A DNA stretch of 58,939 nucleotides from Desulfococcaceae bacterium HSG9 (lineage in GTDB: Bacteria; Desulfobacterota; Desulfobacteria; Desulfobacterales; JAUCGF01): the NCBI GenBank assembly GCA_030378005.1, contig JAUCGF010000100.1, forward strand, positions 1-58,939. Reading direction: 5' to 3'. Positions within the stretch are counted from its first letter, which is position 1. Each line of letters starts with the position of its first letter. Positions 57,481-58,939 of the stretch are shown piece by piece. Under the pieces are notes generated by a model. That model searched no databases. It was not told where the DNA came from and saw nothing but the letters and a program-made list of their open reading frames with translations. Made by a program: the position numbers and the translations under genes.

Positions 57481-58746
57481 CACTGTACAGGACAAAAAAT
57501 AGTTATCTCATAGGAATTCATGAGGTATCGTGAGAATTCATTAATATAAGAGGGCCGAGAATGATCTTAAGGTTTTTGCAAAATTCGTGATATAATTCGG
57601 AAATGTTGTGCAATATCCTTCCGATGTGATCTAAGCCTGGCCGAAAAATACTGACGGCTTTACGCCTGTGTTTTTTAATTTTAATCGGTTTCTGTGAATG
57701 GCACTGTTCACCGGTTGCATGGCACCGGCTAAAGGCGATGGCTGGAAGAGCGATCTGTTTATCAATACGATCAGGAAATGTCATGTGAGTATCTTCAAAA
57801 TTGTGACCGCGACCTTTGAGGCACTGAAAAAGCGTTTCGATACTCTGACGTTTTTTATAGTCTTCAAGAGCCGTCACAGGATTTTTATCGGTTGCGAGGA
57901 TGAGGTATTCACCATCAGGCGGCAACGCTCCGACGACATAAACCGATTGGCTGTTAACCAGGCGTTTACCTTTCAAAACCCAGTATTCGCCGACTTTCAA
58001 ATCTCTGAACAGAGTTTTAGCGGGAACCGGAACACCTCTGGCATCAGTGATCATAAAGTTTACTTTGATGCGCATGATGTGGTGTATGCCCTTTTTCAGT
58101 AAAAAGGCTGACTGTCAGCCGCCGATGAACTCACGATCGCCGAACAGACATTTAATTTTGTCAGCACTGAAAATTTTAATAAAACGTTCTATTAATTCAA
58201 TCCGTTCAATCATACTCGAGCAGCCACGCCAGGAAAATGTTATCCATATAATCAGGAAAGCGACACTCAGATGGATAATACCTGGAACCAGGGGATTGAT
58301 ATTCAGCTTCCCTGATTTCCAGTCAGTGCGATCCATGGACAAATCCCATATTTCATCACTAATCGGAAGTGACCGAACGATGAGTGTGGCAATACTGTCC
58401 ATGGAAAAATCTGAACCTGCGAAAAAGCGCTGCCGGCGTTTATATTCAGACGCTGTCCAGGCTCTACCCGGCATTGCCACCGCAATTTCAGTCAAGTTTA
58501 CGGTTCGAATCTTAAGCTGCGCCACTATGAAAAAAGACAGTAAATCCGCCCTGACTTTGTTCCACCCAAGACACGAATTCAAAATTTTACTTGGCTTTGA
58601 GATCTGGTTCATAGAGTTTACCCCCCTTTATGGCTAAAAGCAGCATAACTTCATGAACGAGAAACATAAAGCGCTGTTTATGTCAAGATTTCTTTGTTTG
58701 AATTCATATATTTATCTCCAGAGTATAAAAAATGTCCTGTACAGTG
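57481..58746 (-). mobile_element. Complete IS4-family insertion sequence, 1266 bp
   Basis: The ends are perfect 14-bp inverted repeats (CACTGTACAGGACA at 57481-57494 and its complement at 58733-58746), flanked by 9-bp direct repeats CAGAAATGT. The 9-bp length is within the range of several IS4-family groups. It contains one transposase gene on the minus strand, broken by an in-frame stop. Sharp ends and an exact target duplication point to a fairly recent insertion. Confidence 0.92.
57518..58612 (-). pseudogene. IS4-family transposase with an in-frame TGA
   Basis: The first part (58612 to 58115) starts at ATG with AAGGGGGG upstream and has YKRRQRFFAGSDFSMDSIAT, LSMDRTDWKSGKLNINPLVP with catalytic-type Asp, and KCLFGDREFIGG. 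A TGA follows, and the same frame continues QSAFLLKKGIHHIMRIKVNF and on to QSIETLFQCLKGRGHNFEDT with the Glu of the catalytic triad. The stop could be a TGG (Trp) turned to TGA by a single change. Together about 364 codons, the normal length. The half-proteins alone should be inactive. Confidence 0.85.
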
Positions 58747-58939
58747 CAGAAATGTTTAACCGGCTGAATATAAAAGATGCTTATTCAGAAGGTGTTTTTT
58801 TTTGTTAAAAAGTTTGGAGGTGGTGCATAGCGAGTGATGAATTTTGTTCATTAGGTGAATGCAACTCATATTTTTAGATTTTACTTGTAAAATTATGAAA
58901 ATAAATAAACAGTATCGGCATTCGCAGCTTAATACGAGG
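58747..58939. other. Right target-site duplication and gene-free end of window
   Basis: CAGAAATGT at 58747-58755 is the right target duplication. Beyond it the sequence is AT-rich with no ORF or palindrome that I can support. Confidence 0.7.

Overview
The window reads as chromosome from an anaerobic, Gram-negative, fatty-acid-oxidising bacterium, most plausibly a Desulfobacterota (deltaproteobacterial, Desulfobacterales-like) lineage. The reasons are a single-chain pyruvate:ferredoxin oxidoreductase, a fused B12-dependent acyl-CoA mutase, a full set of acyl-CoA dehydrogenase, crotonase, hydroxyacyl-CoA dehydrogenase and thiolase genes, beta and gamma subunits of a sodium-pumping decarboxylase, and a TamB outer-membrane assembly protein. 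The species cannot be named from the sequence. There are many small palindromic repeats, decayed toxin-antitoxin genes and insertion-sequence remnants, so this is a repeat-rich genome with active gene decay.

Layout. 1-5.2 kb: a small conserved protein, an MjaI-like restriction endonuclease carrying an apparent signal peptide, the decarboxylase gamma and beta subunits, a YggS-type PLP protein, a crotonase and a decayed antitoxin. 5.6-16.2 kb: the centrepiece, a putative RiPP (ribosomally made, post-translationally modified peptide) locus. It holds a Tat-signal lipoprotein with 37 cysteines in 154 residues, five radical SAM enzymes (one frameshifted), two PqqD-like peptide-binding proteins, a GT-C-type membrane glycosyltransferase-like protein and, convergent to it, a CPBP-type intramembrane protease. 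16.5-32 kb: acyl-CoA dehydrogenase, IcmF-type mutase, two substrate-binding proteins with a hybrid sensor kinase, thiolase, a broken DUF433/DUF5615 pair, 3-hydroxyacyl-CoA dehydrogenase, HicBA, an XRE-cupin regulator and a second acyl-CoA dehydrogenase. 32-46 kb: a DUF4124 protein, an Rpn-like nuclease beside a duplicated piece of the acyl-CoA dehydrogenase gene, pyruvate:ferredoxin oxidoreductase, TamB and a beta-CASP nuclease. 46-55.6 kb: lies between two inverted transposase remnants and holds a crotonase, acyl-CoA synthetase, NadR-like and PnuC NAD-salvage proteins, a GlpV-like binding protein and glycerol kinase. 55.9-58.9 kb: transposon debris, including one IS4-type element with exact ends and a 9-bp target duplication.

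How the genes fit together. The metabolic genes form a scattered acyl-CoA oxidation set: activation by the synthetase, dehydrogenation, hydration, second dehydrogenation and thiolysis. Isobutyryl/butyryl-CoA interconversion is added by the mutase, and pyruvate and glycerol enter through the oxidoreductase and the kinase. In the RiPP locus the inferred order is synthesis of the Cys-rich precursor, binding of its leader by PqqD-like proteins, modification in the cytoplasm by radical SAM/SPASM enzymes, Tat export in the folded or cross-linked state, and lipid anchoring at Cys50. The glycosyltransferase-like protein and the protease could act at the membrane. The end product is unknown.
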